Of a stretch of 5,386 nucleotides of DNA, positions 5,320-5,386 are shown in pieces; position 1 is the first letter of the stretch; each line of letters begins with the position of its first letter. The DNA is from an uncultured Collinsella sp. GTDB taxonomy: Bacteria > Actinomycetota > Coriobacteriia > Coriobacteriales > Coriobacteriaceae. The notes under the pieces are model-generated. The model was not told the origin of the DNA. It saw only the letters and a program-made list of their open reading frames with translations, and ran no database searches. The position numbers and the translations under genes were made by a program. The stretch is taken from positions 1 through 5,386 of the forward strand of contig UQXP01000078.1 in assembly GCA_900545055.1 (NCBI GenBank), in the 5' to 3' direction.

Positions 5320-5348
5320 CAACACAGAGTCAAAAAATCTTATTTTTT

Positions 5349-5371
5349 GGCACTTAGATTTTCTGAATGCC
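5349..5371. repeat. Imperfect hairpin upstream of groES
   Basis: On the minus strand GGCATTCAGA and TCTAAGTGCC form 10-bp arms with one G-T wobble and one C-A mismatch around an AAA loop. An AT-only inverted repeat (5332-5348, A6T and AT6 arms) follows directly. Together they could be the terminator of a gene beyond the window read on the minus strand, with the T run at 5332-5337 far from the stem, or a curved AT-rich element upstream of the groES promoter. Confidence 0.45.
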
Positions 5372-5386
5372 GGGGGATAACTTAGC

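Noticed and set aside
5328..5334. AGTCAAA on the plus strand as a CtsR operator upstream of groES
   Set aside because: CtsR sites need a tandem pair of such heptads with a 3-nt gap, and only one copy is present.

Overview
The window comes from a GC-rich bacterium, most likely an actinobacterium of the class Coriobacteriia (Collinsella-like). This rests on protein style and gene layout: an actinobacterial-type GroES/GroEL pair and an ECF transporter whose two ATPases are fused into one chain. No rRNA or other decisive marker is present, so the assignment is an inference. Every gene I can support is on the minus strand, so transcription runs from high to low coordinates.

Layout in transcription order: (1) 5222-5386, upstream region of the chaperonin operon, with AT-rich hairpins and two TATAACC boxes but no recognisable CIRCE or HAIR operator. 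(2) groES (4928-5221) and groEL (3194-4831), 97 bp apart, each with a strong ribosome binding site. (3) A gene-free stretch of about 370 bp (2824-3193). It holds a striking 145-bp nested inverted repeat just after groEL (3023-3167), a 21-bp direct repeat spaced 80 bp apart, two small perfect palindromes, and a likely promoter at its far end. (4) An FMN riboswitch aptamer (2641-2823). (5) A riboflavin-uptake operon: ribU (2038-2628), a fused ecfA1-ecfA2 ATPase gene (137-2041) and the first 45 codons of ecfT, which runs off the window at base 1. These three genes overlap by 4 bp (ATGA) and 1 bp (TGATG), which points to translational coupling.

How it works together: RibU should bind riboflavin in the membrane. 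EcfT couples it to the two ATPase domains, here covalently joined, that drive uptake. The FMN aptamer ends right at the ribU ribosome binding site with no room for a terminator, so FMN probably shuts the operon down at the level of translation. GroES/GroEL is the general folding chaperonin and has no evident functional link to the transporter. I see no new enzymatic or defence system. The least explained DNA is the palindrome-rich spacer between groEL and the riboswitch.
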